From the NCBI GenBank assembly GCA_016650355.1, contig JAENVX010000374.1, forward strand, positions 1-16,038: a DNA stretch of 16,038 bases, written 5' to 3'. Shown piece after piece: positions 1-7,947 of this stretch. The position numbers and the translations under genes are program-made. Position 1 is the first letter of the stretch. The number at the start of each line of letters is the position of its first letter. Source of the DNA: Bacteroidia bacterium. GTDB taxonomy: Bacteria; Bacteroidota; Bacteroidia; Cytophagales; Cyclobacteriaceae. Under the pieces are notes generated by a model. It was given only the letters and a program-made list of their open reading frames with translations, was not told the origin of the DNA and ran no database searches.

Positions 1-618
1 AAACCCGATTGGGCAGACAGACCTGGCGATAAACCAAGCGAGTGGCTAACACGATCAAGAAATAAACCTGGCTCTACTTATGAGTATAATGATGTACGCG
101 TAAATGCCCTAGCGATTGCAACCCTCAATGTTTGGAGAAGACCACTTCCGCAAGTATTAAAAGAAAATATTATGGACCCCATTGGTGCCTCCACCACCTG
201 GCGATGGTATGGTTATGAAAACTCGTGGGTAGTAGTGGATGGAACAATTATGCAATCCGTTAGTGGCGGTGGCCATTGGGGAGGTGGCATGATCATTAAT
301 GCTAATGACATGGCACGATTCGGGTATCTTACCCTGCGCCATGGGAAGTGGAAAGACAAGCAATTAATCTCTAACCAATGGGTAGACTGGGCGTTGACTC
401 CCACATCCGCTCAACCCTCTTACGGCTTTATGAATTGGTTTCTTAACACCGATAAGAAATATTTACCTAGTGCACCAATTACAGCATTCACGCACATCGG
501 GAATGGTACAAACATGATCTATGTTGATCCTGAGCACGACTTGGTTGCAGTAGTGCGATGGATAGATAATAAATCTCTGAATGGATTTGTTGAGAAATTG
601 CTTGCTGCTTTTAACTAA
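1..618 (+). CDS. Serine hydrolase, beta-lactamase/class C fold (5' end outside window)
   Basis: The frame is open from the first base of the window, so the gene starts upstream and only about 205 C-terminal residues are visible. The visible part resembles exported class C beta-lactamase-fold esterases/peptidases. It has a Tyr-Asn-Asp motif (in-window residues 29-31, in the place of the usual Tyr-x-Asn), the glycine-rich stretch SGGGHWGGG (88-96) and a His-Ile-Gly triad (165-167), which is the usual position of the KTG/HxG motif lining the active site. The SxxK nucleophile would lie upstream and cannot be checked. Such proteins usually hydrolyse peptide or ester bonds in the periplasm and are often not true antibiotic-resistance enzymes. 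The next gene (bestrophin-like) converges on it, with 3 bp between the two stop codons. Fold assignment is fairly sure; substrate is unknown. Confidence 0.85.
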   Translation, partial: KPDWADRPGDKPSEWLTRSRNKPGSTYEYNDVRVNALAIATLNVWRRPLPQVLKENIMDPIGASTTWRWYGYENSWVVVDGTIMQSVSGGGHWGGGMIINANDMARFGYLTLRHGKWKDKQLISNQWVDWALTPTSAQPSYGFMNWFLNTDKKYLPSAPITAFTHIGNGTNMIYVDPEHDLVAVVRWIDNKSLNGFVEKLLAAFN

Positions 619-621
619 AAA

Positions 622-1398
622 TCAAAGCATTAGACTTGTAATTTCTTCTGAATCAATAACAATATCGTCCTCTCCTAATCCATCAAATGGATTTTCCAGG
701 TGATCCTGAATGTTATCCAGACTCACCAGGATAAAACTGTAAAGTATGGGCATCACATATTCCAATGAAGAAGAAAAATCGTGAAACGTTGACGCGAAAT
801 ACGGACCATAAATAATCGGAAATATATAGATGAATGTTTTACTATATGCCCGAAGCGTAATAGGAGTTCGATACTGGTGAATGATTTTCATATTATCAAG
901 AGCAATCATCATTTTGCTTACGTATTGGCTTACGCGCGAAATTTCTCCGCTTTGCACTCCAAAATTTCTCATTTCCATGGTTAACCCAGAAAGCTGCGAA
1001 AATTTACCATACAAAATTTTCTCGTTTTCTAACCAGGCTGGAGAACGTGACGTTCTGAACATCTCTTTCATTAGCGTAATTATTTCCTTGATTAGTTGTC
1101 TTGCTCGCAAAGGCATATCATTCTCTTTATTTGCCGTCCAGTCACGGGTACCATAATAGAGGGCAATAGCATGACCCTTAAAATCAGAATATCGCTGAAG
1201 AGCAGTCTCTCGTCTGGTATAAGCCGATCCAATTGAAAAAACAACTGGAAAAACGATTGCTACGCCAACAAGCATATCCGGAAACTTAGCAGTTAATCCA
1301 AACTCAAAACACAAATAGGTAGAAAAAACTGCAAGACCCGTAACAATAAATGTCTTGTAATTAATAATGAGGGTGAAACTTTTTATGATCCTTCTCAT
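622..1398 (-). CDS. Bestrophin-like membrane protein
   Basis: A 258-residue inner-membrane protein. Four hydrophobic segments are seen at about residues 13-33, 41-58, 187-204 and 212-232, with a charged helical stretch between the pairs. The order resembles the bestrophin / RFP-TM anion channel family. Supporting points are the arginine-rich region RRETALQRYSDFKG after the second membrane segment, the Thr-Pro (residues 178-179) before the third, and a C-terminal IQDHLENPFDGLGEDDIVID, which recalls the bestrophin pattern of a Glu-Asn-Pro-Phe-Gly followed by acidic residues. The frame is open upstream to 1536, but that extension would run into the coding region of the divergent gene starting at 1483. 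The ATG at 1398 directly before a basic, membrane-inserting N-terminus is the better start. It is shorter than typical members (about 300 residues). Function as a channel is inferred, not shown. Confidence 0.6.
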   Translation of the reverse strand: MRRIIKSFTLIINYKTFIVTGLAVFSTYLCFEFGLTAKFPDMLVGVAIVFPVVFSIGSAYTRRETALQRYSDFKGHAIALYYGTRDWTANKENDMPLRARQLIKEIITLMKEMFRTSRSPAWLENEKILYGKFSQLSGLTMEMRNFGVQSGEISRVSQYVSKMMIALDNMKIIHQYRTPITLRAYSKTFIYIFPIIYGPYFASTFHDFSSSLEYVMPILYSFILVSLDNIQDHLENPFDGLGEDDIVIDSEEITSLML

Positions 1399-1482
1399 AA
1401 TATAATTAGAATTAAATCGATCGAATTTTCCTAAAAGACCAATATAACCAAATTGTGATGAATATATTATTAAATTGATTTC

Positions 1483-2421
1483 ATGATCAGGTTTTTTACC
1501 GAGGAGGACATCCGCAAAAAAGTCTCGATGAACCAAGCTATTCGCTTGATGAAAGATGCCTTCGTTCAGCTTAGCAGAGGCGTTGCTTCAGTACCACCAC
1601 GCACAGTAATTTCCACTTCAGAAAATTCAGGAACAACGCTTTATATGCCATCCTACTCTCCTGTTTACGATTTTTTTGGACTTAAAATGGTCTCTGTATT
1701 TCCTGAAAATGTCAACATTGGGCTGCCCGTTATACAAGGCAATATGATGATCATGGATGGCACAAACGGGAAACTCCTTGCGGTACTTGAAGCTGAATAC
1801 CTGACAGCTCTCCGCACGGGTGCAGCCTCAGGCTTGGCTACCGATTTGTTGTCGAGAAAAGATGCATCCGTACTGGCAATCTTTGGTACTGGAGCACAAG
1901 CAGAAACACAACTTGCCGGAATCTTGGCCGTAAGAGAAATAAAAAAAGTGTTGGTCTTTGGACGAACTCCTGAAAGGATACTTTCATTTTGTAGTCGGAT
2001 GGCTGAAAAATTTGATGTTGAAACGCTGGCCGCCTCCTCACTCGATGAGCTTAAACAAGCTGATATAATCTGCACTGCTACTACCTCTATGAAACCAGTG
2101 TTTCAAATACAGAATATAAACCATGGTGTTCACATTAACGGCATCGGATCATTTAAACCCACCATGCAGGAAATACCATCACAAGTAATTAAGAATTCTC
2201 TCCTTATAGTAGATCAGTATGAAGCATGTTTAACAGAGGCTGGTGATGTGATGATTCCAATCCAGCAAGGATTGATCAGTAAACTTCATATTTACGCGGA
2301 ACTTGGAGAAATTATTGCAGGCGAAAAAAGGGGAAGAACTTCAATTGAACAGACAACAGTATTCAAATCGGTTGGCAATGCTATTCAAGATCTGGCGGTA
2401 GCCAGTTACCTTTTGAAATAA
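1483..2421 (+). CDS. Ornithine cyclodeaminase/mu-crystallin family NAD(P)-dependent reductase
   Basis: A 312-residue cytoplasmic enzyme of the usual length for the family. The N-terminal half has the substrate-pocket residues expected: Lys68 in FFGLKMVSVFPEN and Arg111 in ALRTGAASGLATDLLS. The Rossmann dinucleotide-binding loop GTGAQA is at 135-140. In ornithine cyclodeaminase itself a catalytic Asp sits in a Gly-Gly-Asp-Cys-Pro-Gly type motif; here the matching stretch reads GIGSFKPTMQEIP (about 221-232) with Ser instead. True ornithine cyclisation is therefore unlikely, and a ketimine/delta1-pyrroline-2-carboxylate reductase or alanine dehydrogenase type activity is more plausible (inference). 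It diverges from the bestrophin-like gene across 84 bp and ends 6 bp from the convergent OmpA gene, so it appears to be transcribed alone. No promoter matching the Bacteroidota consensus is clear upstream. Confidence 0.9.
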   Translation: MIRFFTEEDIRKKVSMNQAIRLMKDAFVQLSRGVASVPPRTVISTSENSGTTLYMPSYSPVYDFFGLKMVSVFPENVNIGLPVIQGNMMIMDGTNGKLLAVLEAEYLTALRTGAASGLATDLLSRKDASVLAIFGTGAQAETQLAGILAVREIKKVLVFGRTPERILSFCSRMAEKFDVETLAASSLDELKQADIICTATTSMKPVFQIQNINHGVHINGIGSFKPTMQEIPSQVIKNSLLIVDQYEACLTEAGDVMIPIQQGLISKLHIYAELGEIIAGEKRGRTSIEQTTVFKSVGNAIQDLAVASYLLK

Positions 2422-2427
2422 TTTTGA

Positions 2428-3537
2428 TTACTCTTCGAGCACTTCGACTTCAACTCTTACATTCATTTTAGCGTTAGCGCTTTCTCTTTCGTGAATCATG
2501 CGCCCACCACCCCAAGCCTTAATCTCCATTCGGTTTGCTCCTATTCCTTCAGAAACCAGCCAATCTTTAATTACCTGGGCTCGTTCACGCGACAAGTCTT
2601 TTGCGGAACCTATTTCATTTTTAACGTCATCGGTTAAAGCAAAGAAATTATTACTAGGTCCCAATTTGATGATTTTTCCGCGTGCATTTCCATTCGTATG
2701 ACCGTGAAGCCTGATCTTATATTCTGGATTTTCCTGAAGCATCTGAAGCAATTTGTTAAGTTCAAAAATTGATTCAGGAAGCATGATGGCTGCATCATTA
2801 TAAAAATAAACATTATACAACGTTGCTATATCCCCTTTGTGATACCGGATCAAATCAAACGTAACCATGTAAAAGCTATCCATTAAAATCACATGCTGTG
2901 GTAGCGTATCTCCTGCATTTTTGAAATTTACTTCATGTTGTAATTTGCGATAGCCAAACGCATTGCAAACAAGTGTTAACCCGCCCGACTTGCTCTTAGG
3001 GTCAGGCAAGGTTAGGTACGAATTACCTTCTACCTTCGAAATAATTCTGGAGCGCTCCGTATCAACAACTTCAATTTCTCCCTCCACTTCCTTTCCGTTT
3101 CGGCTGTGGATTAGGCTTAAATAAACAGGCGTGTTTACAAATGTTCTAGGCACAGGCGCAACTTTTTGAGCCAAAGGTTCTGTAGTGATTGTACTGCTCA
3201 ATATTGGATCAGGTTCTATAGCAGGAGGAACACTAAACTCAAGCTGAGGTACAACAGGAACTGCTGATACTACTTGATTTGGAGACGCAATTTTTTCCTC
3301 ATCCATTTTCTTTTTTACCGCATCATCAGCTACTCTGATGGTGGGAGAAAGATCCGGCATGATCCGAACCCATGCATCTGTAAACCCACCTTCTTTACGG
3401 GTTTTTAGCATTTCATGAATGGATACATCAAAGCCTGTGTAATAATCCAGGTAGATATAATAATATCTCCTTCCCAAGTCATACCCATAGTTGGTATGTC
3501 GGCCAGACGTATTTAATTTATCTACGTAAGACTCCAT
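2428..3537 (-). CDS. SPOR-like plus OmpA-like envelope protein, N-terminus apparently missing
   Basis: 369 residues from the only ATG. The C-terminal part (about 240-367) is an OmpA-type peptidoglycan-binding domain: YNVYFYNDAAIMLPES, then LHGHTNGNARG (277-287), the helix DLSRERAQVIKDWL (314-327) and NVRVEVEV at the end. A Pro-rich linker (about 85-135) and a beta-rich middle precede it. The N-terminal 60 residues match the helix and later strands of a SPOR-type fold. The first SPOR strand (GYYIVVAAYRIGQ) lies upstream of the ATG, in the same open frame, which continues to 3639 and is then closed by the TGA stop of the glycosyltransferase gene. No ATG, GTG or TTG and no signal peptide is available there. 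The likely role is an outer-membrane-anchored peptidoglycan-binding protein, but as it stands export is doubtful. AGGAG sits 6 bases before the ATG, possibly by chance. Domain calls are firm for OmpA, moderate for SPOR. Confidence 0.8.
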   Translation of the reverse strand: MESYVDKLNTSGRHTNYGYDLGRRYYYIYLDYYTGFDVSIHEMLKTRKEGGFTDAWVRIMPDLSPTIRVADDAVKKKMDEEKIASPNQVVSAVPVVPQLEFSVPPAIEPDPILSSTITTEPLAQKVAPVPRTFVNTPVYLSLIHSRNGKEVEGEIEVVDTERSRIISKVEGNSYLTLPDPKSKSGGLTLVCNAFGYRKLQHEVNFKNAGDTLPQHVILMDSFYMVTFDLIRYHKGDIATLYNVYFYNDAAIMLPESIFELNKLLQMLQENPEYKIRLHGHTNGNARGKIIKLGPSNNFFALTDDVKNEIGSAKDLSRERAQVIKDWLVSEGIGANRMEIKAWGGGRMIHERESANAKMNVRVEVEVLEE

Positions 3538-3639
3538 GTACTTCTCCTGACCAATCCGGTATGCAGCTACTACGATGTAGTATCCCTTTTTTAGATATTC
3601 CCCTTTAGGCGATGGAAGATTGCGGAAAAATTTGACTTT

Positions 3640-4599
3640 TCAAATTCTGGCTCTTGCCATCTCCTTCAAAAAGCCATGCCCATAGCCAACGAGTTGAATG
3701 CAGGCTGCAGGCACACTGAGCAGACCTACGAGGATTGATCGCGTAGTAAGTGAGCAACCCAATAGAATCAATGATAGATAGAAAATGTAAGTGGCCAATC
3801 CAACCATTGCCACCGTGGAGTTGAAAATAAAAAGGAAGGGTAAGGATAACATGCCTATAAGAAAAAATGCAGGAAACCAATGGGTTGGTTTTACTTCCCC
3901 AGAATGTGCGCGGCCAACCAACACCCTACCTCTGCCAAAATTAAAAACCTGATGATAAAATTGTCTAAAGTCTGTTCTTCGTTTGTGAAAGACATATGCC
4001 TCCGGAATTAGCCCTGTCTTAAATCCTGCTTTTCTAATACGAATGCTTAGCTCAATGTCTTCTGCATACCGATCGAACCTGAAGCCTCGAGTCTGCTGAA
4101 AGACTTCTTTACTAATTCCCATGTTAAAGCTCCTGGGCTGAAATCCTTTTGTTACGCCACCCCTAATGCCTCCCGTTGTCAATGTAGATGACATTGTGTA
4201 CGCCATTGCGCGCTGAACTGCTGTGAAATCTTCATGCCCTTTGTCTGGGCCACCCCACGCTTGCAGCGGAGTTCGGGTCAAAAATATTTCTACCTCCTCA
4301 AAGTACTTTGGTGGAATAATGCAATCCGAATCAAATAACACAAAATATTCTCCCCGTGCTTTTTCAAATCCAAAGTTTCTACTAGGACCCGGGCCGGTAT
4401 TTGGCTTGAAGAAATAACGTACGTTTAGTTTCCCTGCATATTTTTCGAAAACTTTCTCACTTGTAATTGACGATCCATCTTCCACCAAAAGGACTTCGAA
4501 ATATTTAAACGTCTGCTTCGTTAAACTTTCAAGTAATTCTTCCACCTCCTGCGGTCTGTTATAAACTGGAACTATAATCGAGTATTTTGGTATTGCCAT
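3640..4599 (-). CDS. Family 2 glycosyltransferase with C-terminal membrane segments
   Basis: A 319-residue GT-A-fold glycosyltransferase. It opens with the classic SIIVPVYNRPQEVEELLESL (residues 7-26), carries the nucleotide-binding Asp41 in LLVEDGSS, the DxD motif Asp90-Ser-Asp92 that holds the metal/sugar nucleotide, and an acidic pair Glu180-Asp181 in DRYAEDIELSIR, the usual catalytic-base region. After an Arg/Gln-rich stretch (207-225) come three hydrophobic segments (about 241-260, 262-283, 288-307) that anchor it to the inner membrane. It probably adds a sugar to a lipid-linked glycan or exopolysaccharide; donor and acceptor cannot be read from the sequence. It is followed by the SPOR-OmpA gene in the same reading frame and is divergent from the NTF2-like gene across about 125 bp. 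No other polysaccharide genes are nearby. Confidence 0.92.
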   Translation of the reverse strand: MAIPKYSIIVPVYNRPQEVEELLESLTKQTFKYFEVLLVEDGSSITSEKVFEKYAGKLNVRYFFKPNTGPGPSRNFGFEKARGEYFVLFDSDCIIPPKYFEEVEIFLTRTPLQAWGGPDKGHEDFTAVQRAMAYTMSSTLTTGGIRGGVTKGFQPRSFNMGISKEVFQQTRGFRFDRYAEDIELSIRIRKAGFKTGLIPEAYVFHKRRTDFRQFYHQVFNFGRGRVLVGRAHSGEVKPTHWFPAFFLIGMLSLPFLFIFNSTVAMVGLATYIFYLSLILLGCSLTTRSILVGLLSVPAACIQLVGYGHGFLKEMARARI

Positions 4600-4723
4600 T
4601 GGTGTAAAAGTAAGGAATTTAAAAAGTCATTATACATTTCATCACAAAGTGATCGCCAGCGTTATATAAGTTTTCCTTCCAGGGTAAGGGTTGATTTCCT
4701 ATCTTTCTAAAAACCATAAGTTC

Positions 4724-5236
4724 ATGACCAGAGTAAACCTCATTTTATTATTCCTCTGCATTAACACCGCCACCATGGCGCAACAAAAAAACTATGCGGA
4801 AGATGTTAAAACGTTAGATGGAATCATCTCAACTCTTTATGAGGTTATTTCCGGTGAGCCAGGGGCTGCACGTGACTGGGACAGATTCAGAAATCTATTT
4901 ACTCCTGAGGCCAGACTTGTTCCAACACGCAAAGAAGAAAACGGCAAACTTATTACCAAAACCGTTAGCCCTGAAGAATATATTCAACTATTCCAGTCAC
5001 GCATACCAACTGGATTTTATGAGCGTGAACTTCACCGCACTACTGAAGAGTATGGAACCGTGGTACATCTCTTCAGCACCTATGAAACCCGTGACAAAAA
5101 AGATGGCCCCATCACCAACCGAGGCATTAATAGCATTCAATTATTTTTTGATGGCACACAATACTCCATCGTAAACATTTTCTGGTGTGCTGAAAGTATG
5201 GGCTTTGTTTTGCCTGAGAGATATTTGAACAAGTAA
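4724..5236 (+). CDS. Exported NTF2/SnoaL-like protein
   Basis: A 170-residue protein starting at ATG 4724, chosen because it gives a clean signal peptide (MTRVNLILLFLCINTATMAQ, cleavage near Ala19/Gln20). The frame can be extended to a TTG at 4691, but this would bury the signal peptide. The mature part has the layout of the NTF2-like cone fold: an N-terminal helix, DWDRFRNLFTPEARLVPT, a stretch that commonly follows the first helices of SnoaL-type proteins, and a C-terminal sheet with SIQLFFDGTQYSIVNIFWCAE. Such domains bind small ligands or act as isomerase/accessory domains; no catalytic residues can be assigned. The M20 peptidase gene starts only 14 bp downstream, so the two are probably co-transcribed and may act together in the periplasm (inference). 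Confidence 0.72.
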   Translation: MTRVNLILLFLCINTATMAQQKNYAEDVKTLDGIISTLYEVISGEPGAARDWDRFRNLFTPEARLVPTRKEENGKLITKTVSPEEYIQLFQSRIPTGFYERELHRTTEEYGTVVHLFSTYETRDKKDGPITNRGINSIQLFFDGTQYSIVNIFWCAESMGFVLPERYLNK

Positions 5237-5250
5237 AATATAAGTAAGAC

Positions 5251-6767
5251 ATGAGGCTTTTCAGTATTATCACTCTATTGGTTGTATCTATTGCCCATGG
5301 TTTGGCGCAGAAGCCTATAAAACTCAACTTGGATGACGTTGCGGATAAGCATGCTGTTGCTTCCTTTCGTGAGTTTTACGAATTGTTAAGTTTACCAAAC
5401 GATGCTCATTTGCCAGATGACATCGAAAAAAATGTTCAATGGTGTGAGGTTGCTTTCGCAAAAAGAGGCTTTGCCACGCAGCGACTGAATACCGAGACCG
5501 TACCTTTGCTTTTAGCAGAACGAAAAGTTAAGAAGCCTGTCAAGACCGTTTTGATCTATTTGCAAATTGATGGCCAGCCGGTTAACGCAAATCAGTGGAA
5601 TCAGGAAAGCCCGTGGAAACCAACCCTCAAGGAAAAAGATATTGCTGGGAATTGGAACGCCATCGCTTATGAAAAACTTTATGAAGGAATAGATAGGGAT
5701 TGGAGAATTTTTGCGCGTGCAACTTCCGATGCCAAGGGACCTGCAATGGCATTTCTTGCCTCATTAGATGCTTTGAAAGAATTGAAAGCTGAGCCTAACT
5801 TCAATATCAAGGTAATCATGGATTTTGAAGAGGAACTTGGCTCACCCCACTTGCCCACCGCTGTCGAACAATACAAAAATGAATTGGCAGCCGACATGCT
5901 GATTATCTTTGATGGCCCACGCCATGTAAGCAATCAACCAACATTGTCCTTTGGTGCCAGGGGCATCTGCGAAATTACACTCACAACATTTGGTCCACGC
6001 GTACCCATGCACAGTGGGAACTATGGAAACTACACGCCCAATCCAGCATTGCGTCTGTCACAACTGCTGGCAAGTATGAAAGATGACGATGGGCGTGTGT
6101 TGTTACCAGGATTTTACGATGGTGTTGTTCTGACGGAGGAGGAGAAAAAAGTATTGGCGCAGGTACCAGATGATGAAGCAGAAATAAGAAAGTTTTTGGG
6201 CATCGCAGAATCTGATAAAATAGAGGCAACTTTCAGGAATCGTTGCAGTATCCAACATTAAACATACGTGGGATGGATGCCTTGTTCATCGGGAAAGAAG
6301 CACGTACTCTTATTCCAGCAACTGCCACTGCTGAGATTGACATTCGACTGGTACCCTCAAGCGATCCTGAAAAATTAATAGAGTTAGTCCGCAAATATGT
6401 AGAAGACAAAGGATACTACATCGTAGAAAAAGAACCAACCGAAGCAGAGCGAATGAAGTACCCTCGAATTGCTTCTTTTCAATCCAGTATTTCCTACCTC
6501 GCCTTCCAAACACCATTCAATTCTGATTGTGGCATTTGGTTAAACAGGGCGATGACAAAAGCCTTTGGAAAAGAACCTATCAGGGTGCGCACGGCTGGAG
6601 GTTCCATTCCAATTTCACCGTTTGTAATCACGCTTGACATTCCTGCTGTAGCTGTTCCAACAGTCAATGCTGACAACAACCAGCATGCTGAGAATGAAAA
6701 TATCAGGGTTGGAAACTACATGGATGCCGTGAAAACTTTTTTGGCAATTATGATGGAGAAAATTTAA
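5251..6767 (+). pseudogene. Exported M20-family metallopeptidase, broken by a single-base frameshift
   Basis: Two adjacent frames together make one M20 peptidase of about 505 residues. The first part (5251-6261) has a signal peptide (cleavage near Ala19/Gln20), Asp107 in LQIDGQPV, Asp160 in ARATSDAKGP, the acidic Glu193-195 in DFEEELGS, Asp221 and His254 in PMHSGNYGNYTPNP. It then runs out of frame after ATF. The second part (frame of 6243-6767) continues with QESLQYPTLNIRG, the dimerisation/C-terminal region, and the last metal-ligand His in NADNNQHAEN. Adding one T to the TTT at 6231-6233 would join the parts as ...EATFQESLQYP..., so a one-base loss there is the simplest explanation. It may be a real mutation or an assembly error. 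The family hydrolyses peptides or amino-acid conjugates. The usual His of the His-x-Asp metal motif is Gln105 here, a variant I recall from a known subfamily. It probably shares an operon with the NTF2-like gene. Confidence 0.85.
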
Positions 6768-6837
6768 TATAAATCAAACTTAAAAATAATCAACATCCTG
6801 TGCCAAGAATCCAACCTCAGGTTTTATCTTGCAGGCC

Positions 6838-7947
6838 ATGGAAAGTTTTGTTGTCTCAGCGCGTAAATACAGGCCTTTAGGATTTGAAGAAGTGGTGGGC
6901 CAGGAGCACATCACCACCACGCTGAAAAACGCCATCGACAACAACAAACTAGCCCAGGCGCTCCTATTTTGTGGTCCCCGAGGTGTTGGAAAAACTACCT
7001 GCGCGCGAATTGTGGCACGCATGATCAATGGCTTTGAGGAAAAAGCCGAAGTTAACTCGCTCAATATTTTTGAACTGGATGCCGCCTCCAACAATTCGGT
7101 TGAAGATATACGCAATCTGATTGATCAGGTGCGCTACCCGCCCCAGTTCGGTAAATACAAAGTCTATATCATCGATGAGGTGCACATGCTTTCAAATTCC
7201 GCCTTCAATGCATTTTTGAAGACATTGGAAGAGCCACCTTCCTACGCCATTTTTATTTTGGCTACTACGGAGAAGCACAAAGTCATTCCCACCATTCTAT
7301 CACGTTGTCAGATTTTTGATTTCAATAGAATTCAAGTTTCTGACATTGCACGTCAACTAAAAAAAGTTGCCGACCGCGAAAAAATAAAGGTTGAAGAAGA
7401 AGCCTTGCATCTAATCGCTCAAAAAGCAGATGGTGCCTTGCGAGATGGCCTTTCTATCTTTGATTTGATGGTCACATTTTCTTCCGGAAAGGAGGTGACC
7501 TTCAAAGATGTGATCAATAATCTCCACATCCTTGATTATGATTATTATTTCAAAGTAGTAGATGGCTTGCTTGCAGAAAATGCCACTCAGCCTCTATTGT
7601 TATTAGATGAAATTCTTCGCAAAGGATTTGATGGTCATAATTTCATTGTAGGCTTAAGCGAGCATCTCCGCAACCTGCTGGTATCGCAAGATGCACGCAC
7701 CGTTGGACTGATGGAAGTACCTGACAATACCAAGAAAAAATATTTGGAACAGTCACAGGCCTCTCCGTCATCCCTACTCCTCTCCTGGCTCAACATCGCA
7801 AGTCATTGCGACATTAATTACAAGAGCAGCAAAAGCCAACGGCTGCTCGTTGAGTTGGCTCTGATGAAGATGGCGAATGTAAACGCTGTTTTCCAAAGCA
7901 ATGGAACTGCTCCGGTGATCGAAGCGGTAAAAAAAAAATTGAAGTAG
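6838..7947 (+). CDS. dnaX: DNA polymerase III gamma/tau subunit, short (gamma-like) form
   Basis: Clamp-loader ATPase of the replisome. The ATG at 6838 gives MESFVVSARKYRP, the usual Bacteroidota DnaX start; a TTG at 6829 is also in frame but less likely. Walker A is GPRGVGKT (residues 46-53), Walker B IIDEVHML with Asp113-Glu114-Val115-His116, sensor 1 LATTEKHK, and the arginine-finger SRC motif is at 155-157, followed by the lid domain and the collar helices that form the clamp-loader ring. The frame ends at 7945-7947, just after ten A residues (7929-7938), with the tail VKKKLK. The missing tau portion continues in the -1 frame. The zinc-binding cysteine cluster normally found between CARI and the ELDAAS motif is absent. 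Only Cys55 remains of that region, and a short GFEEKAEVN replaces the module. Identity is certain; whether the short form is a true product is open. Confidence 0.95.
   Translation: MESFVVSARKYRPLGFEEVVGQEHITTTLKNAIDNNKLAQALLFCGPRGVGKTTCARIVARMINGFEEKAEVNSLNIFELDAASNNSVEDIRNLIDQVRYPPQFGKYKVYIIDEVHMLSNSAFNAFLKTLEEPPSYAIFILATTEKHKVIPTILSRCQIFDFNRIQVSDIARQLKKVADREKIKVEEEALHLIAQKADGALRDGLSIFDLMVTFSSGKEVTFKDVINNLHILDYDYYFKVVDGLLAENATQPLLLLDEILRKGFDGHNFIVGLSEHLRNLLVSQDARTVGLMEVPDNTKKKYLEQSQASPSSLLLSWLNIASHCDINYKSSKSQRLLVELALMKMANVNAVFQSNGTAPVIEAVKKKLK
7929..7938 (+). other. A10 slippery run at the dnaX frame change
   Basis: Ten consecutive A residues are read as gta-aaa-aaa-aaa-ttg in the main frame, with a TAG stop 6 bases after the run. 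A -1 ribosomal slip, or addition of one A to the transcript by RNA polymerase, gives KKKIEVEPERP and then an open frame to 8543. Slippage on A-runs in dnaX to make gamma and tau is established for E. coli (translational) and Thermus (transcriptional). No Shine-Dalgarno-like stimulator or close downstream hairpin is clear, which favours transcriptional slippage or an assembly error. Confidence 0.6.

Noticed and set aside
1665..2075. 136-codon open frame on the minus strand inside the mu-crystallin-family gene
   Set aside because: It lies wholly antisense to a clear enzyme gene and shows no protein-family features.
3605..3880. 91-codon minus-strand frame overlapping the end of the glycosyltransferase, tested as the missing N-terminus of the SPOR-OmpA gene
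   Set aside because: It has no signal peptide leading into the SPOR strand, and it ends at a stop at 3605 in a different frame, so it cannot supply the missing start.
622..4599. Bestrophin-like, reductase, OmpA and glycosyltransferase genes considered as a defence or secretion system
   Set aside because: They lie in alternating directions, contain no nuclease, toxin or sensor domain, and each fits an ordinary housekeeping or envelope role.
4639..4651. Inverted repeat ATCAC-AAA-GTGAT in the gap between the glycosyltransferase and NTF2-like genes
   Set aside because: Only five base pairs per arm and no second copy in the window; chance is a sufficient explanation.
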